Shown here: positions 15,311-24,353 of the stretch, in pieces
How the letters are laid out: each line of letters begins with the position of its first letter
Position numbering within the stretch: position 1 is the stretch's first letter
From: Sporosarcina sp. E16_8
Lineage (GTDB): Bacteria; Bacillota; Bacilli; Bacillales_A; Planococcaceae
Length of the DNA: 64,000 nt
NCBI RefSeq assembly: GCF_017347095.1
Contig: NZ_JADPRZ010000007.1
Span: 62,001-126,000, forward strand
Direction of reading: 5' to 3'
Translations under genes and position numbers: made by a program
The notes under the pieces: generated by a model
The model's input: the letters and a program-made list of their open reading frames with translations, nothing else
Told to the model about the DNA's origin: nothing
Database searches by the model: none

Positions 15311-16726
15311 TTAGTTTTGGTTTTGTGCGGGAAACGACAACGTAAACTTTGTCCCTTTCCCTTTTTCACTAGTGACATCGATTGCGCCGTTATGCATCAT
15401 AACAAGGCTTTTTACAATTGATAAGCCAAGTCCGAATTCGCCGTAGGGATTCGTTGTTCTAGATACAATCGCTTTATAAAATCGACTCCAAATTTTCTCA
15501 ATATCGTCAGGGTCAATGCCGATACCGGTATCTTCAATTTCGATGACACAGTTAGTGTCGCTCATATAACCACGAAGGTAGATCCTGCCATTTTCGGCAA
15601 ATTGGATACTGTTTTTCGTAATGTTGATCAATATCTGGGTGAGTCTGTCGTAATCTGCAAACACTAAAACGGTGGGGTCTACATCCACAAAAATCTCATT
15701 ATTTCGTTCTGCCGCAACGCCATCGAGTTGATCCTTAATAATTTCCAACAATTCAAAGAGCTGGATGTCCTGTTTAATGAGTGTAACTTGGTTGGAGCGA
15801 ATTTTTTCGTAATCCAAATTTTCATTGACCAGACGGATAAGTCGCAACGTTTCATTAGTGGCAAGCTGCAATCCCTTTTCTTTTTCAGATTCAGGGATCA
15901 TATTATTTTTCAGGCCCTCAATCATGCCTCTAATCGTTGTAAGTGGTGTTCGCAATTCGTGTGATACATCGGCCATGAATTGGCGACGCCTGTTTTCAAG
16001 ATTTTCAATTTCCTCCATTGAGGCGTCCAGCTTCTCAACCATTTTGTTGAAATCACCCGCAAGCTCGCTGATTTCATCAAAATTCGAAGAGGGGATACGT
16101 ACCGAGTAATCACCTTGTGCAACGGCAGAAGTTGCTGCTTGAAGCCGTTTAATACGCCTTACGTGGAAAGTCGATAAAATCCAGCTGATTAGAAGCGAAA
16201 TGGCCAGCGCGATGAACGTTGTAATAAGCAAATAAGTGTTCATTTGCGAAATTACTTCACGTGAACCCTTTATGGGAGATGTCAAAAGTATGCCGCCAAC
16301 AAATCGATTATTTTGTACATAGGGAAGAAGAACGAATGTGACGGCTTCGTTGAATCGTTTGAAATCCTGCTTCACAGTTACAGGCTCACCATTTTTAATA
16401 TCGTGCCATTCCTCTTCACTCAGACTAATAAGTGGCGTTTTTATGCCTGTCGAATAAATGATGGCTGAATTCTCGTCGAATAAACTATATTGAATATCCC
16501 GACCATTTAGGACTTGTCCGTAAGCCTTTAAAATCCTGTCAGAACTTCTTTGGTCTTGTTGGATGTCTCGTAAAATAGATTGACCATATGTCGCTAGTTC
16601 TTCTGTTTTATTAGCATAGACAAACCGCTCGATATAGTGTGAAAATAGCAAGCTTAATAATAAAAAGGCTATGACGATTACGCTGAAGTGACTGACAAGT
16701 TGTTGGTATAAATACTTTACTCTCAC
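15311..16726 (-). CDS. Envelope sensor histidine kinase
   Basis: 471 residues: TM1 (~14-34), an extracellular domain of ~130 residues (35-163), TM2 (~164-187), HAMP (~188-240), HisKA with VSHELRTPLTTIRG (His256), and ATPase with N box (NITKNSIQFAENG), DTGIGID and GEFGLGLSI. It is classical kinase architecture, paired with the OmpR-type regulator whose gene it overlaps by 4 bp. The extracellular domain could sense misfolded exported proteins. Context (HtrA upstream in the same unit, PrsA next door) is that of the B. subtilis CssRS secretion-stress system, but sequence does not identify it as CssS; it could be another envelope system. Confidence 0.9.
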   Translation of the reverse strand: MRVKYLYQQLVSHFSVIVIAFLLLSLLFSHYIERFVYANKTEELATYGQSILRDIQQDQRSSDRILKAYGQVLNGRDIQYSLFDENSAIIYSTGIKTPLISLSEEEWHDIKNGEPVTVKQDFKRFNEAVTFVLLPYVQNNRFVGGILLTSPIKGSREVISQMNTYLLITTFIALAISLLISWILSTFHVRRIKRLQAATSAVAQGDYSVRIPSSNFDEISELAGDFNKMVEKLDASMEEIENLENRRRQFMADVSHELRTPLTTIRGMIEGLKNNMIPESEKEKGLQLATNETLRLIRLVNENLDYEKIRSNQVTLIKQDIQLFELLEIIKDQLDGVAAERNNEIFVDVDPTVLVFADYDRLTQILINITKNSIQFAENGRIYLRGYMSDTNCVIEIEDTGIGIDPDDIEKIWSRFYKAIVSRTTNPYGEFGLGLSIVKSLVMMHNGAIDVTSEKGKGTKFTLSFPAQNQN

Positions 16727-17424
16727 TTTGAGTCACCTAAGGTTTCGTCGAATCGGTAACCGACACCCCAAACAGTATGGAAGAATGGCTGTTCATCCGT
16801 TGAGACTTTCGTGCGAAGCCGTTTGATATGCACGTCGACAGTTCGGTCATCGCCGTAAAAGTCATATCCCCAGACATTGTCCAGCAATTGTTCACGTGAG
16901 AAAACTTGTTTCGGATGCTGGACAAAATGGTAGAGCAGATCGAACTCTTTTGGCGTCAGGTTTTGTACGGGCACTCCGTCGAGCAATACATCACGTGTGT
17001 GTAGGTTAATCTTAAAATGGGCTGTTTCGACGACGCCATCTTGCAGCGGTTTGTCTTTCAGTGTTGAATACCTCCGTGTTACCGCTTTAATACGGGCCAT
17101 AAGCGCCAGTGGACTAAATGGTTTTGTGACATAATCATCTGCCCCCATTTCTAGTCCGAGCACCTGGTCTGATTCACCGTCTTTTGCGGTTAGCATAATA
17201 ATTGGCGTAGCAATGCTTGCTAATCGTAGTTTATGGCAAATTGAAATACCGTCCATGCCAGGCAGCATCCAGTCAATAATGATGCAATCCCAGCCGCCCT
17301 GCTTCGCAAGTTCGAAGCCTTCTAAACCGTTTTTAATGAATGAACCATCAATTTCTTCCTTTAAAAAAAATAGCTCAATCATGGTAGATACACTCTCATT
17401 GTCTTCGATTACTAAAATTTTCAC
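16723..17424 (-). CDS. OmpR/PhoP-family response regulator
   Basis: 233 residues. Receiver domain (1-118) with acidic pair IEDN (7-8), Asp51 (IIDWMLPGMDG), Thr79 (MLTA) and Lys101 (VTKPF). A winged-helix output domain (~135-228) has LTPKEFDLLYHFVQHP and VDVHIKRLRTKV recognition helix. Regulators of this family bind tandem direct repeats of about 11-bp period as head-to-tail dimers. Exactly such repeats occur at the htrA, prsA and 28-residue-repeat promoters, so these are its proposed targets. It overlaps the kinase gene by 4 bp and lies 114 bp after htrA. Confidence 0.92.
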   Translation of the reverse strand: MKILVIEDNESVSTMIELFFLKEEIDGSFIKNGLEGFELAKQGGWDCIIIDWMLPGMDGISICHKLRLASIATPIIMLTAKDGESDQVLGLEMGADDYVTKPFSPLALMARIKAVTRRYSTLKDKPLQDGVVETAHFKINLHTRDVLLDGVPVQNLTPKEFDLLYHFVQHPKQVFSREQLLDNVWGYDFYGDDRTVDVHIKRLRTKVSTDEQPFFHTVWGVGYRFDETLGDSK

Positions 17425-17489
17425 TGAAATACGCCTCCTGTTGCACTTCCATTCCTTTCAAGTTAAATCGAAAACGGGAAATTAGCAAC

Positions 17490-17530
17490 TGCAAACACCC
17501 CTCCCATGAAATGAGGGAGAGGTGTTTGCA
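17490..17530 (-). terminator. Hairpin between htrA and the regulator gene
   Basis: TGCAAACACC (17490-17499) and GGTGTTTGCA (17521-17530), with CTCCC and GAGGG inside, form a strong stem. No clear T-run follows on the minus strand, so it is more likely an attenuator or mRNA-processing site giving more htrA than regulator message. Confidence 0.55.
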
Positions 17531-17538
17531 CGAATATA

Positions 17539-18705
17539 TTAATTTGCCGTGGATACATTGCTCGTAAGTAAAACATCAACCGTTTTTAACTCTGCACCGC
17601 GATAGATTGTAAATGTTGCTTTATCACCGACTGAAAGATTCGTGTACAAGAACTTTCGCAGCTCTGTTGAATTCTTCACTTCAGTGCCGTTTATCGCAGT
17701 TATTATATCTTCTACATCGAGGCCTGCTTTTCCTGCTGCGGATGCAGGATCAATAGTTGCAATTACCACACCGGCTGTAACTTCATTTGGAAGACCTTGC
17801 AAGTAGGTACGTGGCACCTGATCAAGATCCGCAAGTCCGATACCGATATAGGGACGTTCAACTTGCCCGTTTGCTGTCATTTCTTCAATAAGTGGAACCA
17901 CTTCGTTACTCGGAATCGCAAAGCCAAGACCTTCAACACCACTTTCTGAAATTTTCAAGCTGTTAATGCCTATAACTTGTCCTGCCGCGTTGAGGAGTGC
18001 ACCACCGCTGTTGCCCGGGTTAATGGCGGCGTCGGTTTGGATAACATTCATTTCCCATTCGCCTGCAGATGTCTTCACATTAATGGATCGATTAACTGCA
18101 CTTACAATTCCTTGGGTCACTGTACCGGAGAAGTCGAGGCCAAGTGGATTACCGATGGCGATAACCTCGTCTCCTGCACGAAGTTTATCGGAGTCGCCGA
18201 ATTCAAGGGAAGTGTCTGCAAACTTAGCATCGATTGTGAGAACAGCGAGGTCGCTTAGTGCATCTTTCCCGACAAGTGTGGCCATCGTTGACTCTCCGTT
18301 TTCAAGTGAAACTTCAATTTTTTCAGCACCTTCAATGACGTGGTTATTCGTCACGATATACGCTTTGTCACCTTTTATTTTATAAATGACACCCGAACCA
18401 GAACCGCTCTTGGCGTTACCGGCTTGCTGTGAAAAAGGATTACTATCTTTTTGGTAATTAACAATCCCGACAATCGCGCTGGATGATTTTTCTACCATAT
18501 CGGATAGTGACGGTGTATCCTTAGTGCCTGTTTGCTGTACAATATAGGGAACTTTATCCGTAGTGACCGGAACCGTTTCGGCAGAACTGCCTTGTAGTAA
18601 ATCTGTATTGACTACGACTGCTAACGTTAATACCGAACCAATAACACCTGCACCTAATGTTGCTAAAAATCGTTTGCCTGGTTTATTTTTAATTTCTGTC
18701 TCCAT
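17539..18705 (-). CDS. htrA: HtrA-type membrane-anchored serine protease with PDZ domain
   Basis: 388 residues: short cytoplasmic N-terminus, one membrane helix (~13-35), linker, trypsin-like domain with His122 (TNNHVI), Asp152 (SDLAVL) and Ser233 (GNSGGAL), and one PDZ domain (~290-380, IGIGLADLD to AGLDVEDIITAING). It degrades misfolded exported proteins outside the membrane. HtrA, HtrB and HtrC (YyxA) paralogs cannot be told apart by eye. It is first gene of a unit with a response regulator and kinase. It is divergent from the LacI-family gene, with the heptad operator in the shared intergenic region. Confidence 0.93.
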   Translation of the reverse strand: METEIKNKPGKRFLATLGAGVIGSVLTLAVVVNTDLLQGSSAETVPVTTDKVPYIVQQTGTKDTPSLSDMVEKSSSAIVGIVNYQKDSNPFSQQAGNAKSGSGSGVIYKIKGDKAYIVTNNHVIEGAEKIEVSLENGESTMATLVGKDALSDLAVLTIDAKFADTSLEFGDSDKLRAGDEVIAIGNPLGLDFSGTVTQGIVSAVNRSINVKTSAGEWEMNVIQTDAAINPGNSGGALLNAAGQVIGINSLKISESGVEGLGFAIPSNEVVPLIEEMTANGQVERPYIGIGLADLDQVPRTYLQGLPNEVTAGVVIATIDPASAAGKAGLDVEDIITAINGTEVKNSTELRKFLYTNLSVGDKATFTIYRGAELKTVDVLLTSNVSTAN

Positions 18706-18737
18706 GCTAATTCCTCCCGTGTCGTCTGATACCCTTT

Positions 18738-18783
18738 ATTTTAGTTGGAATATATGAACAAACTATTACCAAGAAGTTAACAA
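18738..18783 (-). promoter_or_regulatory. htrA promoter with three heptads
   Basis: On the + strand: TGAACAA (18755-18761), TTACCAA (18766-18772) and TTAACAA (18777-18783), period 11 bp. The -10 on the minus strand is TAAAAT (18743-18738); the -35 is ATAGTT, far from consensus, as expected for an activator-dependent promoter. The heptad-to-(-10) spacing equals that at prsA. Confidence 0.75.
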
Positions 18784-18852
18784 TTGATGAAGTAGCCATT
18801 TTGGGGGTATAGTTGAATAAATAATATGACTTTTAAAGGTGTGAGTGAGTTG

Positions 18853-19836
18853 GTGAAATTGATAACAGCGATGGATGTCGCAAAGTATGCGGGTGTCTCT
18901 CAATCATCGGTGTCCAGAGTATACTTTGAAGGTGCTACCGTATCTGCAAAAACAAGGGGGAAGGTTCTAGCCGCCGCGAAAGAATTAGGCTATCGGCCAA
19001 ATGAGTTAGCGAGGAGTTTAATTACGAATCGAACGAAAATCATTGGCATTGTAATGAAGGGGATTCAAAATCCTTTTTATCCTCAAGTTCTAAAGCAATT
19101 TACAACAACCTTTAAAAGTTTGGGCTATAGCATTATGTTTGTGTACACGAATAATGATGAAATACAAAAAGAAGATATTGATACTCTATTTAATTATAAT
19201 GTTGCGGGTGTCATCATTACAGACGCATCACTGTCTTTAAATGCTATCGAGGACTTTAAAAAATATAAAATTCCTTTGGTCCTTTTTAATAGAAAAATTG
19301 CGAGTAATGATTTTTACTCTGTGTGTTGTAATAACTTAGAGGCTAGTAAGGAAATTGGACGCTACCTTATTGATAAAGGTAGTTCGGATATCATTTATAT
19401 CGCAGGGAATCAAAATACATCGACAAGTAAAGAGCGGGAACATGGCTTTACTGAAGTACTTAAGAAAAATAACATCTCCTTGGAGATATTGGAATCGGAT
19501 TATACATATGAGGGCGGATACAGGATTGCTCAGCAAGTGATAAATGAAACTAGAATTCCGGATGCATTTTTTGTAGCGAACGATATCATGGCACTTGGCG
19601 TGTTGGATGCACTGCGTGAAAGTTCGATTACTATTCCAAGAGCTACGAAAGTGATAGGGTTCGATAATATTGAAATGGCTTCATGGCCGTCGTACAGTCT
19701 AACGACTTGGGCACAACCGATTAAAGAAATGGTGGATCAAACAGTCGTTTATTTAATGTCGGAAATAGAAGAGTACACAGGTTTCGCTGAGAATGTGGAA
19801 GTAAATGGTGTTTTGATTGAACGTAAAACAACGTAA
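18853..19836 (+). CDS. LacI-family transcriptional regulator of the catabolic cluster
   Basis: About 327 residues. The N-terminal helix-turn-helix TAMDVAKYAGVSQSSVSRVY and hinge ELARSLITNRT are followed by a periplasmic-binding-protein-like sensor domain (IIGIVMKGIQNPFYPQ onward). GTG 18853 (MKLITAMDVAKYAG) is preferred because AAAGGTG lies upstream within the longer frame from ATG 18826, which has no good ribosome site. It is upstream of, and oriented with, a dehydrogenase/permease cluster, and a perfect LacI-type palindrome at 19890-19903 precedes the first enzyme gene. The effector is probably the substrate of that pathway. Confidence 0.85.
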   Translation: MKLITAMDVAKYAGVSQSSVSRVYFEGATVSAKTRGKVLAAAKELGYRPNELARSLITNRTKIIGIVMKGIQNPFYPQVLKQFTTTFKSLGYSIMFVYTNNDEIQKEDIDTLFNYNVAGVIITDASLSLNAIEDFKKYKIPLVLFNRKIASNDFYSVCCNNLEASKEIGRYLIDKGSSDIIYIAGNQNTSTSKEREHGFTEVLKKNNISLEILESDYTYEGGYRIAQQVINETRIPDAFFVANDIMALGVLDALRESSITIPRATKVIGFDNIEMASWPSYSLTTWAQPIKEMVDQTVVYLMSEIEEYTGFAENVEVNGVLIERKTT

Positions 19837-19843
19837 AAAAAGG

Positions 19844-19903
19844 TTGACTTTCAAGAGTATTTGAAATACTCTTTACCTATAAAGTGTTTTGCATACGTAT
19901 GCA
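19844..19903 (+). promoter_or_regulatory. Promoter and LacI-type operators of the catabolic operon
   Basis: TTGACT (19844-19849), 17 nt, TACTCT (19867-19872). A 21-bp palindrome AAGAGTATTTGAAATACTCTT (19853-19873) overlaps the promoter, and a second perfect palindrome TGCATACGTATGCA (19890-19903), with the central CG typical of LacI-family operators, lies just downstream of the expected start point. Confidence 0.6.
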
Positions 19904-19922
19904 GATAATAGGAGGAAGTAAA

Positions 19923-21203
19923 ATGGTTAGAGTATTGAAAGCTGGTAAATCGCAAGAAGAATTGACTAAAAACAGTCTTGAGGTATCTAAAATTGTAGCT
20001 AATGCTATTCAGGAAATTGAAAGTAGAGGGGACGAAGCGGTTCGTGAGTTCTCCGAGAAATTTGATAAATGGTCACCCGAAGCATTCAGATTAACTGAAG
20101 AACAAATTAAAGAAATCGTAGCGCAAGTACCTGCGGAAGTAATCGAAGACATTAAATTTGCTCAAAAGAATATTCGTGAATTTGCAGAAGCGCAATTAGC
20201 GTCAATGAACGATGTAGAAGTAGAAAATATTCCAGGCGTTATTTTAGGGCATAAAAATATCCCTGTAAGTAGTGTCGGTTGTTATATTCCAGGTGGACGT
20301 TACCCAATGGTTGCTTCGGCACATATGAGCGTGTTGACAGCTAAAGTTGCTGGTGTTAAACGTGTAATCGCTTGCACGCCACCAATTAATGGTGAAATAC
20401 CAAATGCAACAATCACTGCAATGTATTTAGCAGGTGCGGATGAAATTTACTTATTGGGTGGGATCCAAGCGATGGCTGCTATGGCGATTGGAACTGAAAC
20501 GATCCAATCAGTCGATATGATTGTCGGGCCTGGAAACGCTTTCGTGGCAGAAGCAAAAAGACAATTATTCGGTCGCGTAGGAATTGACTTGTTTGCAGGA
20601 CCTACTGAAACATTAGTTGTTGCGGATGAAACAGCAGATGCAGAAATGATTGCTACGGATATTCTTGGACAAGGTGAACACGGTCCAACATCTCCGGGTG
20701 CTTTAATCACTACTTCGGAAAAACTTGCTTACGAAACTGTAGAAGAAATCGAAAGACAACTTAAAGTGCTACCAACGGCTGACGTTGCGCGTGTTTCATG
20801 GGATGATTACGGCCAAATCCTATTAGTGGATAGCATCGAAGAAGCGCGAGTAGAAGCAGACCGACTGGCATTTGAACACGTTGAAATTCTAACAGCAGAT
20901 CCAAATTACTTCTTAGAAAACATGACAAATTATGGTTGCCTATTCTTGGGACCTGAAACAAACGTTGCATACGGCGATAAAGTGATTGGAACGAACCATA
21001 CATTACCAACAAAAGGCGCAGCTCGTTATACTGGCGGTCTATGGGTAGGTAAGTTCATCAAAACGGTAACGTATCAAAAAGTAACGCCTGAAGCGAGTGC
21101 TTATATTGGCGAATATGCAGCGCGTTTATGTCAATTGGAGAACTTTGCAGGTCACGCTGAACAAGCATTATTACGAGTAAGAAGGTACGGAAAGAAAGCA
21201 TAA
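19923..21203 (+). CDS. HisD-family dehydrogenase, HpsN-like
   Basis: 426 residues of the histidinol-dehydrogenase superfamily, which oxidises a primary alcohol through the aldehyde to a carboxylate. Zinc ligands (Gln250, His253, Asp352, His411) and the catalytic pair Glu318-His319 are present. The motif [20 protein letters not shown] differs from true HisD and resembles HpsN (sulfopropanediol 3-dehydrogenase). No other his gene is nearby, and the neighbours are a LacI regulator, a GntP permease and other dehydrogenases, so a catabolic role is inferred. The start at 19923 follows GGAGG (19911-19915); the longer frame from 19884 runs through the operator. The substrate is unknown: sulfopropanediol or another hydroxylated C3-C6 compound. 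Confidence 0.85.
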   Translation: MVRVLKAGKSQEELTKNSLEVSKIVANAIQEIESRGDEAVREFSEKFDKWSPEAFRLTEEQIKEIVAQVPAEVIEDIKFAQKNIREFAEAQLASMNDVEVENIPGVILGHKNIPVSSVGCYIPGGRYPMVASAHMSVLTAKVAGVKRVIACTPPINGEIPNATITAMYLAGADEIYLLGGIQAMAAMAIGTETIQSVDMIVGPGNAFVAEAKRQLFGRVGIDLFAGPTETLVVADETADAEMIATDILGQGEHGPTSPGALITTSEKLAYETVEEIERQLKVLPTADVARVSWDDYGQILLVDSIEEARVEADRLAFEHVEILTADPNYFLENMTNYGCLFLGPETNVAYGDKVIGTNHTLPTKGAARYTGGLWVGKFIKTVTYQKVTPEASAYIGEYAARLCQLENFAGHAEQALLRVRRYGKKA

Positions 21204-21234
21204 TTTCTTTTCTGCAAAGGGGGCAGGCGATTAG

Positions 21235-22548
21235 ATGTTAGGGATGATAGGGTTATTTGGGGGATTAGCATTATTAATTTTTTTGACGATGAAAGGCATG
21301 AACTTATTAATAGCGGCACCGCTATCAGCGCTTGTCGTTGCGCTATTAAGCGGTTTACCTTTATTCCCGCAACTGGCGGGAGAGGGTGTAGCTAACTTTC
21401 TGACGAACTATATGGGCGGATTTTCAGGATTCATCGGATCATGGTATCTGATGTTCTTGACGGGGGCCATTTTCGGTAAAGTCATGGAAGATAGCGGTGC
21501 AGCTGATAGTGTTTCAAAATGGATTGTGAGCAAGCTCGGTATGAAACGAGCAGCTCTTGCGGTCGTAATCGCATGTGCAATCTTAACGTATGGCGGTGTT
21601 AGCCTATTCGTCGTTGCGTTTTCTGTTTATCCAATGGCGATTAGTTTGTTTAAAGAAGCAAACTTGCCAAGGAGATTCATTCCAGCGGCATTAGCGTTTG
21701 GATCTACAACGTTTACAATGACTTCAGCTGGTTCACCTGAAATCCAAAACTGGATTCCAATTGAATTTTTAGGAACGACTGCGTATGCAGGATTTCAAGT
21801 AAGTGCAATTGTTGCTGTATTTATGGCAGTTTTCGGCTATTGGTGGCTGAAGAAGATGATTGCAAAAGCAATGGCAAAAGGCGAACATTTTGTTGCTAGA
21901 GAAACGGATCGCCATGAGGTGAGGGAAGATTTACCGAATCCCTTATTAAGTGTAATTCCATTACTTGTTGTGTTGATTATTTCATTTATATTCCATAATT
22001 CATTGGGGACATCTGCATTGATTGTTGCACTTACAAGTGGTGTGATTGCAACGTATTTAATCAACAGAAAGTATTTCTTGAACTTCGGGAAAGCGGTTTC
22101 AGACGGAACTATGGGTGCGGTTATTGCGATTGCCAATACGGCTGCGGTTGTAGGATTTGGCGGAGTTGTAAAAGCGACGCCTGCATTTGGGTAAGCAGTT
22201 AGCTTTATGACTGCTATACCAGGTAGCCCACTCATTGGAGGTGGACTTGCAGTTGCTGTTATTGCAGGTTTAACGGGTTCATCCTCTGGTGGGCAGGCAA
22301 TTGCATTGCCATTACTTGCACCGCATTACTTAGATATGGGCGTCGATCCGGATGCGTTACACCGTGTTGTCGCAATTTCTTCAGGTTCGTTGGATTCATT
22401 GCCGCAAGGCGGTTATGTTGTAACGACAATCCGGTCAATTGCCGGTGAAACGCATAAGGATGCTTATCCTGCGTTTGGTGCATTAACAGTTATCGTGCCA
22501 TTATTAGGTGTGATATTGGCTGTCGTATTATTCTCGTTAGGCATGTAA
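21235..22548 (+). pseudogene. GntP-family permease interrupted by an in-frame TAA
   Basis: The two halves (21235-22191 and 22195-22548) are in the same frame, separated only by TAA at 22192-22194. Together they make ~437 codons, the normal GntP-family length. The break falls in the conserved stretch GFGGVVKATPAFG-stop-AVSFMTAIPGSPL; replacing TAA by CAA gives Gln, so a single C-to-T change explains it. The rest shows no decay. GntP carriers import gluconate and other hydroxy acids such as 3-hydroxybutyrate. It lies 31 nt after the HisD-like gene. Options: a recent null mutation, a sequencing error, or readthrough or restart at ATG 22207 producing split halves. Confidence 0.85.
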
Positions 22549-22624
22549 GTAATAGATACCCAACAAGCTATTTGTTATAGTTTGTTGGGTATTTTATCAT
22601 ATGAAAAAACGGAGGTAGACTGTT

Positions 22625-23557
22625 ATGGAAAAACTATCAATCATCGGTTGTGGCACGATGGGACATTCAATTGCGCTATCGGCAGCGTGGGCGGGAATTG
22701 AAGTCGAAATCTCTGGTGTAAATGAACAAGACCTTGCAACGGCCGACAAAGGGCTTCGCACTAAATTAAGGGTGATGGTACAAAATGAGTTGTTTAATGA
22801 AGCAATGGCTGAAGAGATTCGTAAGCGCATTATATTTTCAACTTCATTGGAACAGGTTGTACAAGATGCAACATTTATAATTGAAGTCATTCCGGAGAAT
22901 AGTCAAATGAAGCGGAAATTGTATAAAGAGATTGAAGCAATATGTGGTAAAGATACTATTCTTGCGAGTAATACGTCAGGATTTACACCAACTTCCTTAG
23001 CAGAAGAAATGGCGTACCCGAATCGCTTTATCGTTACACACTTTTGGAATCCAGGACATTTAATCCCTCTTGTCGAAGTAGTTAAAGGGGAAAAGACCGA
23101 TCAAAAAACGGTTGAGCGTACTATGAATCTATTGAACGAAATGAATAAAAAACCGATTTTAATAAACAAAGAAATTCCGGGATTCATTGGGAACCGCCTG
23201 CAGTATGCTCTATTCCGTGAGGCACAATCACTGCTCGATGAAGGTGTTGCGACAAAAGAAGATATCGACGCTGCTGTGACGTATAGCATTGGAAGACGTT
23301 TGCCGATAACCGGACCGTTAATGACTGCAGACATGGGGGGTCTTGACGTTTTCTCCGCGATTTCAAATTACTTGTTTGAAGATCTTAGTACTGAAGATAA
23401 ATCGGGAGCTTACCTATCGAACCTGGTCGATCAACAGAAGTTCGGTGATAAGAGTGGAGAAGGATTCTATATATGGGATCAGGAAACTTCTGAAGCAATC
23501 AATGCAGAGCGGGAGAAAACGCTTATTCACTTCCTGAAAAACGATCGAAAAGAGTAG
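22625..23557 (+). CDS. 3-hydroxyacyl-CoA dehydrogenase-family oxidoreductase
   Basis: 310 residues. N-terminal Rossmann fold with IIGCGTMGHSIA (6-17), then IIEVIPE and ILASNTSG with the catalytic THFWNP (His-containing; about residue 140), and the C-terminal dimerisation domain PGFIGNRLQYALFREA. Length and the FWNPGHLIPLVEVV segment fit the single-module group that includes 3-hydroxybutyryl-CoA, L-carnitine and L-gulonate dehydrogenases. No CoA enzymes are nearby, so a hydroxy-acid dehydrogenase is more likely than beta-oxidation. It is preceded by GGAGGTAG and sits in the LacI-regulated cluster. Confidence 0.8.
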   Translation: MEKLSIIGCGTMGHSIALSAAWAGIEVEISGVNEQDLATADKGLRTKLRVMVQNELFNEAMAEEIRKRIIFSTSLEQVVQDATFIIEVIPENSQMKRKLYKEIEAICGKDTILASNTSGFTPTSLAEEMAYPNRFIVTHFWNPGHLIPLVEVVKGEKTDQKTVERTMNLLNEMNKKPILINKEIPGFIGNRLQYALFREAQSLLDEGVATKEDIDAAVTYSIGRRLPITGPLMTADMGGLDVFSAISNYLFEDLSTEDKSGAYLSNLVDQQKFGDKSGEGFYIWDQETSEAINAEREKTLIHFLKNDRKE

Positions 23558-23568
23558 GAGATGCTAAC

Positions 23569-24333
23569 ATGAAACCATACTTTTCAGATTTAGAAAACAA
23601 AACGGTTATCGTAACAGGCGGAAGTAAAGGGATTGGAAAAGAAATCGCCCGGGTATTTGCCGAACTAAAAGCGAATGTCGTTATCGTAGGTCGAGATGAG
23701 AAAGCGCTACATAGCACGCTGATAGAATTACAAGAGTACAATAAGAAGTGTAAGTCGATACAAGCGGACTTAAAGGATATCAAGCAGGTTCGGGCGATGG
23801 TTGATGAGGCAGCGGCCCAATTTGGAACGGTTGATGTATTGGTGAACAATGCGGGGGTTAATATCGCTAAACCGGCGATAGAAGTGACGGAAGATGATTG
23901 GGATCAAGTGTTGGATACAAATTTAAAGTCTACGTTCTTTTGCAGTCAGGCAGCTGCTACTTACATGATTGCGCAAGGCAGTGGAAGGATTATCACTATT
24001 GTTTCTCAAATGGCATTTGTTGGTTATTATAAAAGGGCAGCTTATTGTGCAAGTAAAGGTGGAGCGGTTCAACTGACAAAAGCGTTGGCAGTCGAATGGG
24101 CGCAAAGTGGAATTAATGTAAATGCTGTTGCTCCAACATTTATTGAAACAGAATTGACAACTAAAATGTTTGAAGATGAAGCATTTAAAAATGATGTAGA
24201 AAGTCGAATTCTTTTAGGGAAACTGGCACAACCGACAGATATTTCGGGAGCTGTTCTTTACTTGGCGTCGAATCTATCGAATTTTGTTACAGGTGAAACG
24301 ATTAAAGTAGATGGTGGATGGACAGCGATTTAA
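23569..24333 (+). CDS. Short-chain dehydrogenase/reductase, gluconate-5-dehydrogenase-like
   Basis: 254 residues. NAD(P) loop TGGSKGIGKE (17-26), NNAG motif, catalytic Ser (IVSQMAF), YxxxK (YCASKGG) and C-terminal VTGETIKVDGGW. Close to the 2-deoxy-D-gluconate 3-dehydrogenase/gluconate 5-dehydrogenase subfamily; HpsO, the SDR partner of HpsN, is of similar type. Eleven nucleotides after the previous gene, co-transcribed. Confidence 0.85.
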   Translation: MKPYFSDLENKTVIVTGGSKGIGKEIARVFAELKANVVIVGRDEKALHSTLIELQEYNKKCKSIQADLKDIKQVRAMVDEAAAQFGTVDVLVNNAGVNIAKPAIEVTEDDWDQVLDTNLKSTFFCSQAAATYMIAQGSGRIITIVSQMAFVGYYKRAAYCASKGGAVQLTKALAVEWAQSGINVNAVAPTFIETELTTKMFEDEAFKNDVESRILLGKLAQPTDISGAVLYLASNLSNFVTGETIKVDGGWTAI

Positions 24334-24353
24334 ATAATAAAGGTGGCAAAAAA

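Noticed and set aside
15311-17424. Naming the two-component pair cssS-cssR
   Set aside because: Genomic context fits, but the sequences do not clearly match B. subtilis CssS/CssR as I remember them, so no symbol was given.
19923-21203. True histidinol dehydrogenase for histidine synthesis
   Set aside because: Catalytic residues are shared, but context is catabolic and the C-terminal motif is HpsN-like; kept as HisD-family only.
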